Below, piece after piece: positions 1 through 9,151 of a stretch of DNA of 64,000 nucleotides (the first letter of the stretch is position 1; every line of letters starts with the position of its first letter). The translations under genes and the position numbers were made by a program. Source of the DNA: Bacteroides sp. CAG:1076 (GTDB lineage Bacteria > Bacteroidota > Bacteroidia > Bacteroidales > Bacteroidaceae); assembly GCA_000436795.1 (NCBI GenBank), contig HF993285.1, positions 39,824 through 103,823 of the forward strand, written 5' to 3'. The notes under the pieces were generated by a model. It saw only the letters and a list, made by a program, of their open reading frames with translations. It was not told where the DNA came from and did no database searches.

Positions 1-2472
1 CTGAAGATCAGGTAAATATAGATCCCTGATCTCTGATCCGGGAAGTCCCTTTTTACTATTTGCCATAAAAGGAATGTGAGCAATCTGTTTTCCTTTGCGG
101 AAAATATATAGTCCTTTACTGCTCCCGGCATATACATCACCGTTTTCCTTTTCGCGTAGGATATTGAAGGATTGAATCTCGGATGATACTCGACTCCAGT
201 TATTATGCGGTCGGTTCTGTTTCCATAGTGCATGAGATGTTCCAATCCACAATTCCTTATTACGAGTTTGTAGTAAAACTTTGATGTTCTCATTTTCTGA
301 CACCAGATCCGTATTGTACGAAGCCAGCGGCATGCAAGTCTGTCTTAGGGTATCAATCAACATAAATCCTTTGTCACAATAAACGATGATGGCATGCCCG
401 TCGGCAGAAAGTGTCCAGGCAAAAGATTTATTTTCCGGCATGGAGCATACTGGATGTACGGAATGATTCGTAAGGTCCATGTACATTATTTTTTGCGCAT
501 TAGCCATATAGAGTCTGTTGCTTCCTGATAATAATATGTAATCACATCCAAATTCATTCGGAAGCGAAAAAATCTTTGCCTTACTATATTGGTAATATCC
601 TTTTATAATATCCAGATTTGTATAATCATCCGGAAAATGTTCTCCAAACTTGTAGAATCGTTTTTCTTTATTGTCATAATAGCCGAAATAAGTATTCTTG
701 CCGTTCAGAAAATATTGATTGCGGACTTTATCATAGATGATTTGCTCTATTTTTCCTTGTGGGAAGCACGGTACATTGTTCGGGAAGTAATGTTTGAATT
801 CAAACCGTCCTGTTTTACGGTCAAACAGGTTCAGTCCGAAGCACTCCCAGGTGATGCACCAGAAACGTCCTTTCCGGTCTTCCAGAAAACCATTATACCA
901 GTTTGCGCCAAACGGGTTGCCTAACCATAGGCGCGGGTAGTGATAGTCCGGTTTTTTACTCCATAACGCATAACGTTTCCATAGTTTGTTTTTCGGATTA
1001 TAGACGTTGAATCCTACATGGTTCCACAGACCTACGTAAATCATGCCTTTTTTATCCTGATATAAAGATGATACATGGTTTTCGTCCGGGTACCTGAAGT
1101 GTAAGTCTGCATGCAGGTATTTCTGATAATTGTCGGCCAGACTTTCGTTCAGAGTTTGTTGCTCACTGTATATGGCTTCATGTCTGATATACTGGCGGAT
1201 GACCTCTTTTTCACGTTGGAAAGTTGCATAGTCGATGTTTTTTGTCATCAACCGGTAGTTGAAGTGAGCAATATTTTCCTTTTCAAAATCGAAAACGTAG
1301 CTTCCGTCGTTTTGAGTTCCTACCCACAAGCGCCGGTCTTTGGCTTCCATCAGGGCAGATACGTTGTATCCCTGATAGGTATGAAACAGGTTTTTGTGTG
1401 GTGCATACATATTAATTCCGTTGTCAGTCCCAATCCAGACGCATCCGTCATTTGATGTGTACAAGCAGAATATTTTGTTGGAAGACAGGGAATTGGAATT
1501 ATCCGCTACGGATACAAACTGTTCGATTTTATCTTGCGGATAATGCCATCTGACAAGTCCTCCGTAGCCACCTATCCAGATACAGTCTTCTTTGTCGGTA
1601 ACTGCACATGTTGCTTCGAACGGGACGGAACGATAATGGACAAACTTATGCTGTTCGAAATCATATTTCTGTATAGAGCCGAATGACGAAGAAAACAAGC
1701 TGCCGTCCTTGGCTTTTACAAAAAAAGCCGATTCGAGCTTCATGCCCTTATCCGACCAAGTAGGAGCCGAAAACATTTTATGTGTTTTTTTTGAAAAAAC
1801 AATTCCCTGCAAGGTACGTCCTCCTATCCATAAAAGCCCGAGAGAGTCTTCATATATTTGCCAGTAATAGTAATTTCCCTCGTTTACTCCGGGAGTATGC
1901 TTGAAGTGTGTCCATCGGTTCTCTTTCTGGCAATAGCATGTCAGGTAGCCCTGAGCCGTTTCTATCCATAGATTCCCTTCTTTATCGGCATGAAGTGCTC
2001 TGACAAAGTTATTTTTCAGTCCGTTTCGGGTATCATATCTGTAAAATTTATTCCGGACATTGTCGTAACGGTTCAGTCCGTTTTGTGTACCTATCCATAG
2101 ATTACCATATGGGTCTTCTGATAATGCTGTGACAACATTGTTTGATAAGGTGTTTTTGTCTTTTCTCGAATGAGTAAAATTTACGAAATGTATTCCATCG
2201 AATCGTGAGAGTCCGTTTTCTGTTGCAAACCACATAAAGCCGTATCGATCCTGTAAGATATTCAGTACTTTATCGGAAGCAAGTCCGTTTTGTGTGGATA
2301 AATGAATGAAGTAAGAATTATCGTTTATGTAACGTGACGCCGGAGGTCTCTGAGCATGAATTGGTGAAAGTATATATAATGCGAGCAATAAAATCCCTGT
2401 CCACTTTCTGATTGTTTTTAAAACATCAGACTGGAGTCTGAAAAACTCATTTGAGTTTTTGTCGGGATGCAT
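1..2472 (-). CDS. Hybrid two-component system sensor, N-terminal part (runs off left edge)
   Basis: The minus frame starts at the ATG at 2470-2472 and stays open to base 1, giving 824 residues and no stop, so the gene continues outside the window. A hydrophobic signal peptide at about residues 22-41 ends near PIHAQ. After it come repeated two-component propeller (Reg_prop) blades, for example NLWIGTQNGLNRYD at 124-137 and similar WIG/WFAT...GLSRFD units. This is the periplasmic sensor half of the Bacteroides hybrid two-component systems, which usually continue with Y_Y_Y, a membrane helix, histidine kinase, receiver and AraC domains. Those domains are not visible here, so kinase activity is inferred from family. 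No susC/susD-type genes lie on the visible side, so its ligand and target cannot be inferred. Frames open on the opposite strand are shadows. Confidence 0.85.
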   Translation of the reverse strand, partial: MHPDKNSNEFFRLQSDVLKTIRKWTGILLLALYILSPIHAQRPPASRYINDNSYFIHLSTQNGLASDKVLNILQDRYGFMWFATENGLSRFDGIHFVNFTHSRKDKNTLSNNVVTALSEDPYGNLWIGTQNGLNRYDNVRNKFYRYDTRNGLKNNFVRALHADKEGNLWIETAQGYLTCYCQKENRWTHFKHTPGVNEGNYYYWQIYEDSLGLLWIGGRTLQGIVFSKKTHKMFSAPTWSDKGMKLESAFFVKAKDGSLFSSSFGSIQKYDFEQHKFVHYRSVPFEATCAVTDKEDCIWIGGYGGLVRWHYPQDKIEQFVSVADNSNSLSSNKIFCLYTSNDGCVWIGTDNGINMYAPHKNLFHTYQGYNVSALMEAKDRRLWVGTQNDGSYVFDFEKENIAHFNYRLMTKNIDYATFQREKEVIRQYIRHEAIYSEQQTLNESLADNYQKYLHADLHFRYPDENHVSSLYQDKKGMIYVGLWNHVGFNVYNPKNKLWKRYALWSKKPDYHYPRLWLGNPFGANWYNGFLEDRKGRFWCITWECFGLNLFDRKTGRFEFKHYFPNNVPCFPQGKIEQIIYDKVRNQYFLNGKNTYFGYYDNKEKRFYKFGEHFPDDYTNLDIIKGYYQYSKAKIFSLPNEFGCDYILLSGSNRLYMANAQKIMYMDLTNHSVHPVCSMPENKSFAWTLSADGHAIIVYCDKGFMLIDTLRQTCMPLASYNTDLVSENENIKVLLQTRNKELWIGTSHALWKQNRPHNNWSRVSSEIQSFNILREKENGDVYAGSSKGLYIFRKGKQIAHIPFMANSKKGLPGSEIRDLYLPDLQ

Positions 2473-2711
2473 ATTTTACCTTTGTTTTAAAGTGTTAATA
2501 ATTAGACAAATGTATAAAATTTTCTTATCTTTAGTCTGCTTGCATAAGAAAATTCTAAATTTTTCGTAAAGATAGACTAATAATATGGATTTGTTGTCGC
2601 TATAAATAGGAGATACGTATGGAAAATATAACTACATAATAGGGTCGTAAAGATACCATTACATCAATATTGGGGATAAAGTTCAGCCGATTGCAGAAAA
2701 AACGTCTTGAT

Positions 2712-2760
2712 GTTTTTTTATTTTTTGTACAAAAGATTTTGAAATTTGTACAAAAAATAA
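2712..2760. repeat. Twin-GTAC palindromic intergenic repeat, copy 1
   Basis: Two TTTGTACAAA-type palindromes with GTAC at 2727-2730 and 2748-2751, exactly 21 bp apart, embedded in T-rich then A-rich sequence so that the whole unit is also an inverted repeat. The segment ending at the first palindrome is identical over about 26 bases to copy 3 near 56.86 kb. It lies beyond the hairpin at the 3' end of the BACON lipoprotein gene. Function unknown. Confidence 0.75.
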
Positions 2761-2815
2761 TGGAAGACTGATGATCTTTTTCGTATGATATAAGCTGAAG
2801 TTGGTCAGTAAATCT

Positions 2816-2862
2816 CGAAAGTTAGTCTTAAAGCTTTTGTGGGCTTTGAAGACTAACTTTCG
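2816..2862 (-). terminator. Hairpin at 3' end of BACON lipoprotein gene
   Basis: A perfect 14-bp inverted repeat (CGAAAGTTAGTCTT at 2816-2829, AAGACTAACTTTCG at 2849-2862) with a further inner stem AAAGC/GCTTT. It lies about 20 bp after the stop of the minus-strand gene. The T-run is on the plus side, so as a minus-strand terminator it lacks a good U-tract; it may act in both directions or as an RNA 3'-end stabiliser. Confidence 0.6.
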
Positions 2863-2882
2863 TTTTTGTCAGCCGAGCTGAG

Positions 2883-4775
2883 CTATTGTTTTCGGGTGCC
2901 TGTTATATTTCCATCGTAAGTAAGAATGGTATGATAATATTTGCCAAACCCTTTACCTTCAAAATCACTTCTTCCGCTAATTATGCCATTGGCGGCATCG
3001 TCGCTAATCCGTTTGATGGTAATTTGTTGCTGTATATCTATTTTATCCCAGTTGTCGTTGTCTTCCCTTATTTCATTATATTCCGACATTTTTAGGATAA
3101 GCTGTCCTTCTTCATCCTCACTAAGCGTTATTTTCATTTCGTCTATGTCCCCGGTAGGAGAGAGATCCACTCCTTCATAATTCAACGTAAACTTTTGGGT
3201 TGCGACATCCTGTATATTCAGGTCAAATTTAATGATAGAGGAGGTACTTTGCCCTTCTGAAGTTACAATGTAATTACCTTCAAAATACCATAATGTATTG
3301 TTCCATCCTTGATCTGCCGACTGTACAAGTTCAATTGTACGGTCTATCCAAGTGCCGTTTTCTATATATCCTGTCACGGTAAGAAGTCCGCTGCGAGGTT
3401 CTCCCGTTGTATTTTCTTTGACTTTAATGTAAAAAGAATTTTCTGTTTCGTCGATGTCGGCTACCCATTCCGGCCATGCCGTGACTTTCCACGATGTAAT
3501 GCGTTCGTTGGTATATACATATACTCCACGTGTTGAACCTTCTGGCTTGAAAGATAGTCGAGATTCGGACAATTCAAAAAGTACTCCTTGCTGGACGACG
3601 GCAAATGTTGCGGGAGGAATTTCCGGAGTATAAGTTTGTGTCGTTATTTTAACCTCGCAGCTTCGTGTTTCTGTTCCTTGATAGGCTTCGACTTCTACTA
3701 CAACCTGATTGCCTTGGCGGGAAACTTTGCACCAGTCGGCATGACTCTCCACCTTCCATTGAGCTTGCGAACTGACGTCTACCAGATAAGTTGCGGCATC
3801 GGGACCAGCTTCTATCACTGTCGGCGAAACTTTGATTTGCCATTCTTCTGCATCAAATATAGGATCCATCTTTGGCTTATTGTGGGATTTTTCATAAAGA
3901 AGTTTATCTCCGTGGTCGTTTAATCTGCCACTGAGATCTATAATTTGTTCAATGACACCTTCGATTCTGAATTTAAAATTCCATGCTTTATTTTCCCATT
4001 TGATGTCTAAATCATTTATTGCATTGATTGAATCATCGAACCACGAAGCTGTTTTTACATTCCATAATCCTGATTTGTATCCTTCATTTATAACCGCTTG
4101 TATGAGGCTTAGATATGGAGACGGATTGGGTTTGTTGGGTTTTACAACGGATCTGGCAATTACTCCGAAAGCTGCGACCTTAAATAGATAAGGGATAATC
4201 ATTTTTTTTGTATGCTCATCCCAGGTAAAGTTGCGGATGCCTCCGGCCGTTTGTTCATACCATTTCTTAAATGGTTGTGAAAAAGTCCATACCAGACTTT
4301 CGAAGGATCTGGAAGCAGTATCTCCAAAATCGTATGGAATGTCCCAGTAATATTTTATATTTTCCTGACTGTCGATTGTTGCAAGGTCGAAATTACTATC
4401 GGTAATGTTTCGGATAACGAATGTTGTTTCTTTGTATGTCAGCATTTCGGGGATTCCTTCCGGATTAACCATGATAGTTAATTCTTCCCGTTGTTCTCCC
4501 ACACCAAAATCTACCAGAAACAATCCATAGCCATTGTCTGCATTGAAATCTCCCATAATGTAGCTTCCGTCCTGACACAGCATGAGAAAGTCTGCATTTT
4601 CCGTAACATCGGAAATGTTAATCATTGCAACAGGATTTGTATCATCCTCATTCTCGTCCTGGGAAGAAGGGTCAGAACTGTCGGAACAACCTGTCAGAGA
4701 TAAGATAACCAGCGCCGACATAACGAGTGACAGCCACTCTCTGAATTCGTTTTTTAAATTGAGTAATGTCTTCAT
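2883..4775 (-). CDS. BACON-domain surface lipoprotein
   Basis: A 630-residue lipoprotein. The signal sequence ends in a lipobox LSLTGC with Cys at residue 30, followed by an acidic Ser/Asp/Glu stretch typical of exported Bacteroides lipoproteins. Two BACON-like beta-sandwich domains are visible at about 315-385 (ending in a CEVKITT strand) and 398-470 (with SWKVTAWPEWV), each with the W-W/V-spaced pattern of the family. The first 310 and last 140 residues are not recognised. BACON domains are associated with carbohydrate or mucin binding and often form stalks of surface enzymes; no catalytic domain is seen here. The gene is 52 bp downstream of the LRR gene and probably shares its transcript. 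The exact role is unknown. Confidence 0.8.
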   Translation of the reverse strand: MKTLLNLKNEFREWLSLVMSALVILSLTGCSDSSDPSSQDENEDDTNPVAMINISDVTENADFLMLCQDGSYIMGDFNADNGYGLFLVDFGVGEQREELTIMVNPEGIPEMLTYKETTFVIRNITDSNFDLATIDSQENIKYYWDIPYDFGDTASRSFESLVWTFSQPFKKWYEQTAGGIRNFTWDEHTKKMIIPYLFKVAAFGVIARSVVKPNKPNPSPYLSLIQAVINEGYKSGLWNVKTASWFDDSINAINDLDIKWENKAWNFKFRIEGVIEQIIDLSGRLNDHGDKLLYEKSHNKPKMDPIFDAEEWQIKVSPTVIEAGPDAATYLVDVSSQAQWKVESHADWCKVSRQGNQVVVEVEAYQGTETRSCEVKITTQTYTPEIPPATFAVVQQGVLFELSESRLSFKPEGSTRGVYVYTNERITSWKVTAWPEWVADIDETENSFYIKVKENTTGEPRSGLLTVTGYIENGTWIDRTIELVQSADQGWNNTLWYFEGNYIVTSEGQSTSSIIKFDLNIQDVATQKFTLNYEGVDLSPTGDIDEMKITLSEDEEGQLILKMSEYNEIREDNDNWDKIDIQQQITIKRISDDAANGIISGRSDFEGKGFGKYYHTILTYDGNITGTRKQ

Positions 4776-4827
4776 AGCTTTATTTTTATTGGTTGACTGT
4801 TACATCATAATCTGTTTCAATAGTAAG

Positions 4828-5535
4828 TTATTCTGTTCTTATATGGGTAAAGGCTTTCCAGTCGGCTGCTTGCTGATAGTGTGCAAGATATTCCGCTTTG
4901 ACAAACAGTGTGCAGTGCGATAGCAGTTGTTTATTAAAAGTATAGGCTCCAACCGTCGGAGGAAGTCCCATGCAGTGTATTTCATTCAAATTGTCGCAGT
5001 GTGTAAAAGTACAACTGCCAATTTTCTTTAATCCACTGCCTAAGGTGATTTTTTCCAAGGAGAAACAACCTCTAAAAGTTGAATTACCTATACTTTTGAC
5101 AGAATCGGGGAGAGAGAGTTCTATCAGTTCATGACATTCGGCAAATGCTTCATCTTTTATCAGCCGGATGCTTGAGGGAAGTTTTATATAACAAACCGTA
5201 CAGCATCCTTGCATCCCTCGTTTTCCTATGGATACTACTTTTTTGTTTTCGATATTTTCGGGTATTTCGAGATAAGCTTTTTCGCAGTTATGTATTGCTT
5301 TCATTTCATATTTATTAGCCTCTATGAGAGATTCACTGTCTTCTACTTTTAATATTTTGATAGGAACTATCTCGAGTTCGTGCTTTCCTATTATGCGATA
5401 GCCGATTCCATCGATGGTATAGCTGATAGAAGGTTCACCTATTGTTGCGAGAAATCTTTTAAGCGGATTAAGGAATATCCTTATAAATACGATTGTTGCT
5501 GTAAAATAGATAAAGGCATATATAAATGTATCCAT
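4828..5535 (-). CDS. BspA-like leucine-rich repeat protein (LRR_5)
   Basis: A 235-residue protein with an N-terminal hydrophobic segment (about 4-22) that can act as a signal anchor. From about residue 95 it carries BspA/LRR_5 repeats of the form I-LP-S---I---AF--C--L--I-LP (for example LPSSIRLIKDEAFAEC and LPDSVKSIGNSTFRGC) and ends in a YLAHYQQAADWKAFTHI-like module seen at the ends of many Bacteroides LRR_5 proteins. Members of the family are surface or secreted and have been linked to adhesion, but binding partners differ. Its short length and anchor suggest a periplasmic or inner-membrane attached protein. It precedes the BACON lipoprotein on the same strand. Confidence 0.75.
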   Translation of the reverse strand: MDTFIYAFIYFTATIVFIRIFLNPLKRFLATIGEPSISYTIDGIGYRIIGKHELEIVPIKILKVEDSESLIEANKYEMKAIHNCEKAYLEIPENIENKKVVSIGKRGMQGCCTVCYIKLPSSIRLIKDEAFAECHELIELSLPDSVKSIGNSTFRGCFSLEKITLGSGLKKIGSCTFTHCDNLNEIHCMGLPPTVGAYTFNKQLLSHCTLFVKAEYLAHYQQAADWKAFTHIRTE

Positions 5536-5618
5536 GGTAAAGTATTAAAATGTAAATCGAATAATAATGTGATATAAATACTATTGTAGAAAATGATTAG
5601 GTAGCTTTTCTTGTTCAT

Positions 5619-7241
5619 TCATGGCTTTTCATATTGCAGAGTCTCATTGATAATATTTTTCAGGACCTGTACCATCAGGGCTAAATCTTCTATGCAGCAC
5701 CATTCCAGACAACTATGGGCTGCCTGCTGTCCGGAGTAAATGCATGGTCCTCCCGGAAGAGCTCCTGTAGTAACCAGCATGGAAGAAGTGGTTCCTCCAC
5801 GTTCACTTTTGGGAGTCATTAGTATGTCCTCTTTCAAGGCTGCTTTCTGAATAATTTCAGGAGTGTGCTTATACATTGTGTAAGCAATGTTGTCATATTG
5901 CTTCACTTCTTCTGACGGGGCGATTTTTACGAATGGAAAAGCTTTGCATGTTTTTTGATAGGCATTATACAGATAAGCTCTCAGACTGTCGCCTTCCTGT
6001 TGGTCAAAATAGCGGATACGGTATTTTGTGATGTAATCCTCGTCTATTGTTTTGCCGGATGCATCGACGGGATGTTCGCATGCATAGCAGTGCAGGTATC
6101 CTTGTTTGCCCGAACTTGCACTTGGATGCACAGAAGGTGGTATGGAGCCCATGAAGTAGGCAGCAGCGGTAAGTGCATCGGCATATTGGTTCTTGAATCC
6201 GTCGCCCGGATGAGCCTTGTTTCCTTTAAAGTAGAAGGTTTGTCCGGCTGCTGTAAAATTTTCGGCAGAGAATACACCGGGTTCTCCACCATCTACATCG
6301 ATTACGATATCGGGACTTGTCCCGAATATTGTGGGGTCATAACGGTAGGCTGCTCTACCGATGTCTTCGTTCTGTGAAAACATAAAGTAGAGGGCGGGGT
6401 GTTTGATTCGTGGATTATTGATTAATTCTTCTATTAAGGTAACTAATATGGTGCAACCTGCTTTATCGTCGGCACCAAGCAGTGTTGTTCCGTCGGAGGT
6501 AACGATTGTCTTACCTTTTAATTCATTCAAACGGGCTCCTGTCGGTGAGGAGGGACTAAGTACGATGCCGGGTGAGAGGGTAAGTTCTCCTCCCTGATAA
6601 TTACTGTGTACAATGGGATGGATTCCTTTCCCCGGAGCTTCAGGGGTTACGTCAAGATGAGCCGTAAAGAACAGGTTGGGGATAGTCTCGCTTTGGGTAG
6701 CAGAAAGATTGGAAGGAATTTTTACATATACGTAAAAATCTTTGCTGACTGTTACTTCTACATTCTTTCCTCCAAAAGACTTTATTTCATCGGCCAGAAA
6801 CGTTGACATTTTTTTCTGTCCCTCTGTCATGGGGAACGCTTCGAAGTCGGGAACATCGACCGACTGGCTTTCTATCTTTACATATGAGAGGAAGCGGTTT
6901 AATATTTTTTCTTGTTGATTTTCTTTTTTCGTATGAATTGTTGGATGGCCTGTTCCTGACGAAGCTTTTTTAACTGCTGGCTGTGGCTGTAGAATCTTGA
7001 CTGCGGGCGGAAGGTGTTTCTCGTTTGTCTGTGCCTTTCGGATAGAATCTAATTTAAACATAAATAATCTGCGCCCAACTGTAGGTTTCGGTTCTGGAGT
7101 TTTGTAAGGAAGGCGCTTTTTAGATACTATTGTTCGTTCGCAAGTTCTGAAGAGAGCGCTTTTTAATGCTTTTCTCCAAGGTTGTGTATTCCCCGATAAT
7201 GTAAACAGAGTAAATAAAAGTAAAGCCAGAATGCGTATCAT
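5619..7241 (-). CDS. pepT: Exported peptidase T-like M20 tripeptidase
   Basis: The M20/peptidase T core starts near residue 112 of 540. Conserved metal-site elements are TAHLDV (His195, Asp197), GADDKAG (Asp258), NEDIG (Glu292, Asp293), DVDGG (Asp317) and AAHSCLEW (His509). Peptidase T releases the N-terminal residue of tripeptides. Two features are unusual. First, a signal peptide (residues 1-20) and a basic, Pro-rich linker of roughly 90 residues precede the core, whereas classical PepT is a cytoplasmic protein of about 410 residues, so this one is predicted to be exported. Second, the second acidic residue of the usual DEE motif is Asp293 instead of Glu; Asp could still bind zinc. It lies 58 bp after an exported D-Ala-D-Ala dipeptidase gene, suggesting joint work on peptides in the periplasm. 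Confidence 0.85.
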   Translation of the reverse strand: MIRILALLLFTLFTLSGNTQPWRKALKSALFRTCERTIVSKKRLPYKTPEPKPTVGRRLFMFKLDSIRKAQTNEKHLPPAVKILQPQPAVKKASSGTGHPTIHTKKENQQEKILNRFLSYVKIESQSVDVPDFEAFPMTEGQKKMSTFLADEIKSFGGKNVEVTVSKDFYVYVKIPSNLSATQSETIPNLFFTAHLDVTPEAPGKGIHPIVHSNYQGGELTLSPGIVLSPSSPTGARLNELKGKTIVTSDGTTLLGADDKAGCTILVTLIEELINNPRIKHPALYFMFSQNEDIGRAAYRYDPTIFGTSPDIVIDVDGGEPGVFSAENFTAAGQTFYFKGNKAHPGDGFKNQYADALTAAAYFMGSIPPSVHPSASSGKQGYLHCYACEHPVDASGKTIDEDYITKYRIRYFDQQEGDSLRAYLYNAYQKTCKAFPFVKIAPSEEVKQYDNIAYTMYKHTPEIIQKAALKEDILMTPKSERGGTTSSMLVTTGALPGGPCIYSGQQAAHSCLEWCCIEDLALMVQVLKNIINETLQYEKP

Positions 7242-7299
7242 AGAGGTAAAATTTTATGGTTAGACGTTGAAAGTATAAGAATGTTTTTTCCCTGACATG

Positions 7300-7989
7300 T
7301 TATGGAATCGCCTTGTAGCCGTGAGTTGTTAGCCAGTCGCGGTTGTATCCTTTATAGTTGAAATGCCAGAATTCAGATCGTAATGTATGGTAACCGGAGT
7401 GTGTCATTACGTATCGTAAAAGCTCTCTATTGTTTTTAGCTTCAGCCGAAATTTTTCCACTTAGTACCAGTTCATCTTCTTTATCTATGTTTGATTCGCT
7501 GAATAAGTGATCTACTTTCACACCCATGGGGATTGTGTCTTTTCGCAAAGTATCATATATGCTTACATCGACAGCAAAACCATAATTATGTGCACCTCCT
7601 TTATTGGCTGGATCGGATACATAATTTTCGGAAGAAGTTCCTTTTACTGTGTTCCACATTTCTTGTTGGATGGACATTGGACGTGTAGCATCGTATACAA
7701 TCAGTCGATATGAAGGGTGAATGGCTTTTAGCAGTTTTTGTGCTTTTATTAGTGCATTGGCTGCTTCGGGATGTAAATAAGCTTCTTTGAGGTCTGTATA
7801 TAAGATCCTTCCGACGAAGTTATCTGCTTTGGCATACATTAAATCTACCAAAATACTTTGATCGAGTGTCTGGATATTTACCAGCCCCTGTTTTTGCATT
7901 TGGCGGGCAGATAGGCTTTCAGTCTGAGCAATTCCTGTCGTGAAAGAAATTAGCAAACAGACAATAATGATAGTTATTCTGTTCATCAT
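7300..7989 (-). CDS. ddpX: D-alanyl-D-alanine dipeptidase (VanX/DdpX family, M15D), exported
   Basis: 229 residues with a signal peptide (about 1-21, TGIAQ). The VanX motif is present as GGAHNYGFAVD with zinc ligands His134 and Asp141, and EFWHF with catalytic Glu206 and ligand His209; Arg103 in DATRP matches the conserved active-site arginine. The enzyme hydrolyses D-Ala-D-Ala and related dipeptides. VanX of resistance operons is cytoplasmic, while this form is exported, so peptidoglycan fragment turnover is more likely than glycopeptide resistance, and no vanH or vanA ligase is nearby. It sits 17 bp downstream of an exported protein of unknown function and upstream of the exported peptidase T, probably one operon. 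Confidence 0.85.
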   Translation of the reverse strand: MMNRITIIIVCLLISFTTGIAQTESLSARQMQKQGLVNIQTLDQSILVDLMYAKADNFVGRILYTDLKEAYLHPEAANALIKAQKLLKAIHPSYRLIVYDATRPMSIQQEMWNTVKGTSSENYVSDPANKGGAHNYGFAVDVSIYDTLRKDTIPMGVKVDHLFSESNIDKEDELVLSGKISAEAKNNRELLRYVMTHSGYHTLRSEFWHFNYKGYNRDWLTTHGYKAIP

Positions 7990-8006
7990 TTATTATGGAT
8001 TAATTT

Positions 8007-8975
8007 TTAATGTACATAACTGATCTGTTGGTATTCTAAATAAAGTGGTTGTTCTTTCTCTTCCCTGAACTGGCGGAATACATATCTTTTGGTCCAGTTC
8101 CCTTGTTGGTCAATGGAGTCTTCGGGATATTCATAACGGAAAATATCGCTTAGGGGAGCGCTGATATATATAACTTCACCAGATTCATCGAATGTTACAT
8201 AACTGAGTCTTTTATTGAGTGTTAGCATTCCATTTTTATCATAATAGAAATATTCTATAAATGAAGGATGTTTGCTGATAGGAGTGTATTCTATTGTTAC
8301 GGAGAGTTGCTCTTTTTCGTTATATAAGTTAAGTGTTCTGTTTTGAGGGATCACATTATTTCTACAGCTGTCTATGTAATGTGCATAATAGGTACTGTCT
8401 TTTATTGGATAATTATCATATTGGTTGTCTGTTTCGGGTACGAAAAGCGATAGGATAATATTATCTTTTTCAATGCAATGAGTTGTATCACGGCTTGTCA
8501 GAAGTAATGAATCGCCAAAGTATGACATGGCATATTCTTCTTGTATTAACTGATATACATAACCTTGATTGTACTGTGGCTCTTTATAGTTATCTATCCA
8601 GTTTCTCTGATAAGACGTTGGGATATTATCTTCGATTTGTAAAGTACAATATCGTCCTTCGGGATCGAAAAAATTGGAGAGAGAAGTTGTTGCTCTGCCA
8701 TCGTGTATGTAATGGAAATCTTGTACATTACCATTTTCTGTAAAATTGATGCGATAAGATAATTCGGAGATATAATCGAGTTCATTTCCTACGATAAGTT
8801 CTCCGGTTAGTGAATCGCGTGCAATCTCATAAGTCCGATGATAGAGGCTTTGAGGAGTCCCTTTCAGACAATATTTATCGTGTGCATCACTGTTCTCAAT
8901 TTTGGGAAGATAGGTTTGGGCATTGCTTGTAAAATACAATAATGTTAAAATAAACAAAACAAAGAAATTTTTCAT
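8007..8975 (-). CDS. Exported protein of unknown function
   Basis: 322 residues with a clear signal peptide (MKNFFVLFILTLLYFTSNAQ) and a preceding purine-rich ribosome site (AGAGAGGAG). The rest is rich in Tyr, Asp, Glu and Asn with alternating strands such as YRINFTENGNVQDFHYIHDG, which resemble RHS/YD-like or MORN-like antiparallel repeats often seen in secreted Bacteroides proteins, but I do not recognise a family. It is the first gene of a likely operon with the D-Ala-D-Ala dipeptidase and peptidase T. Confidence 0.6.
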   Translation of the reverse strand: MKNFFVLFILTLLYFTSNAQTYLPKIENSDAHDKYCLKGTPQSLYHRTYEIARDSLTGELIVGNELDYISELSYRINFTENGNVQDFHYIHDGRATTSLSNFFDPEGRYCTLQIEDNIPTSYQRNWIDNYKEPQYNQGYVYQLIQEEYAMSYFGDSLLLTSRDTTHCIEKDNIILSLFVPETDNQYDNYPIKDSTYYAHYIDSCRNNVIPQNRTLNLYNEKEQLSVTIEYTPISKHPSFIEYFYYDKNGMLTLNKRLSYVTFDESGEVIYISAPLSDIFRYEYPEDSIDQQGNWTKRYVFRQFREEKEQPLYLEYQQISYVH

Positions 8976-9045
8976 AAGCTCCTCTCTTTCCGATTATTAA
9001 TGTTAATACTTTTAATAAAGTTTTTACTTATTCAAAAATCGGCAT

Positions 9046-9106
9046 AAAAAATAAAAAGCCTGTCATTAATTCTATCTACAATGAGCAGATAAAATTAATG
9101 ACAGGC
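9046..9106 (-). terminator. Terminator after FadL-type gene
   Basis: Inverted repeat GCCTGTCATTAAT / ATTAATGACAGGC at about 9058-9106. On the minus strand it is followed by a T-run (the A-rich AAAAATAAAAA on the plus strand at 9046-9056), the expected layout for the transcript ending after the gene at 9152. Confidence 0.8.
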
Positions 9107-9151
9107 AGAAAGGAGTATTATAATGTTTATCGTTTAAGGTTGGAAATACAA

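Larger units (their letters stand above)
2473..2882. other. Gene-free stretch between sensor and BACON lipoprotein
   Basis: No credible coding frame. It holds the upstream region of the sensor gene (a possible -7 box TACATTTG on the minus strand at 2507-2514, with no matching -33 box), one copy of a dispersed twin-palindrome repeat at 2712-2760, and a long hairpin at 2816-2862 just after the lipoprotein gene. Confidence 0.7.

Noticed and set aside
7300-7989. Possible glycopeptide resistance gene (VanX)
   Set aside because: The family match is real, but the protein is exported and no vanH, vanA-type ligase or vanRS genes are near, so resistance is not supported.
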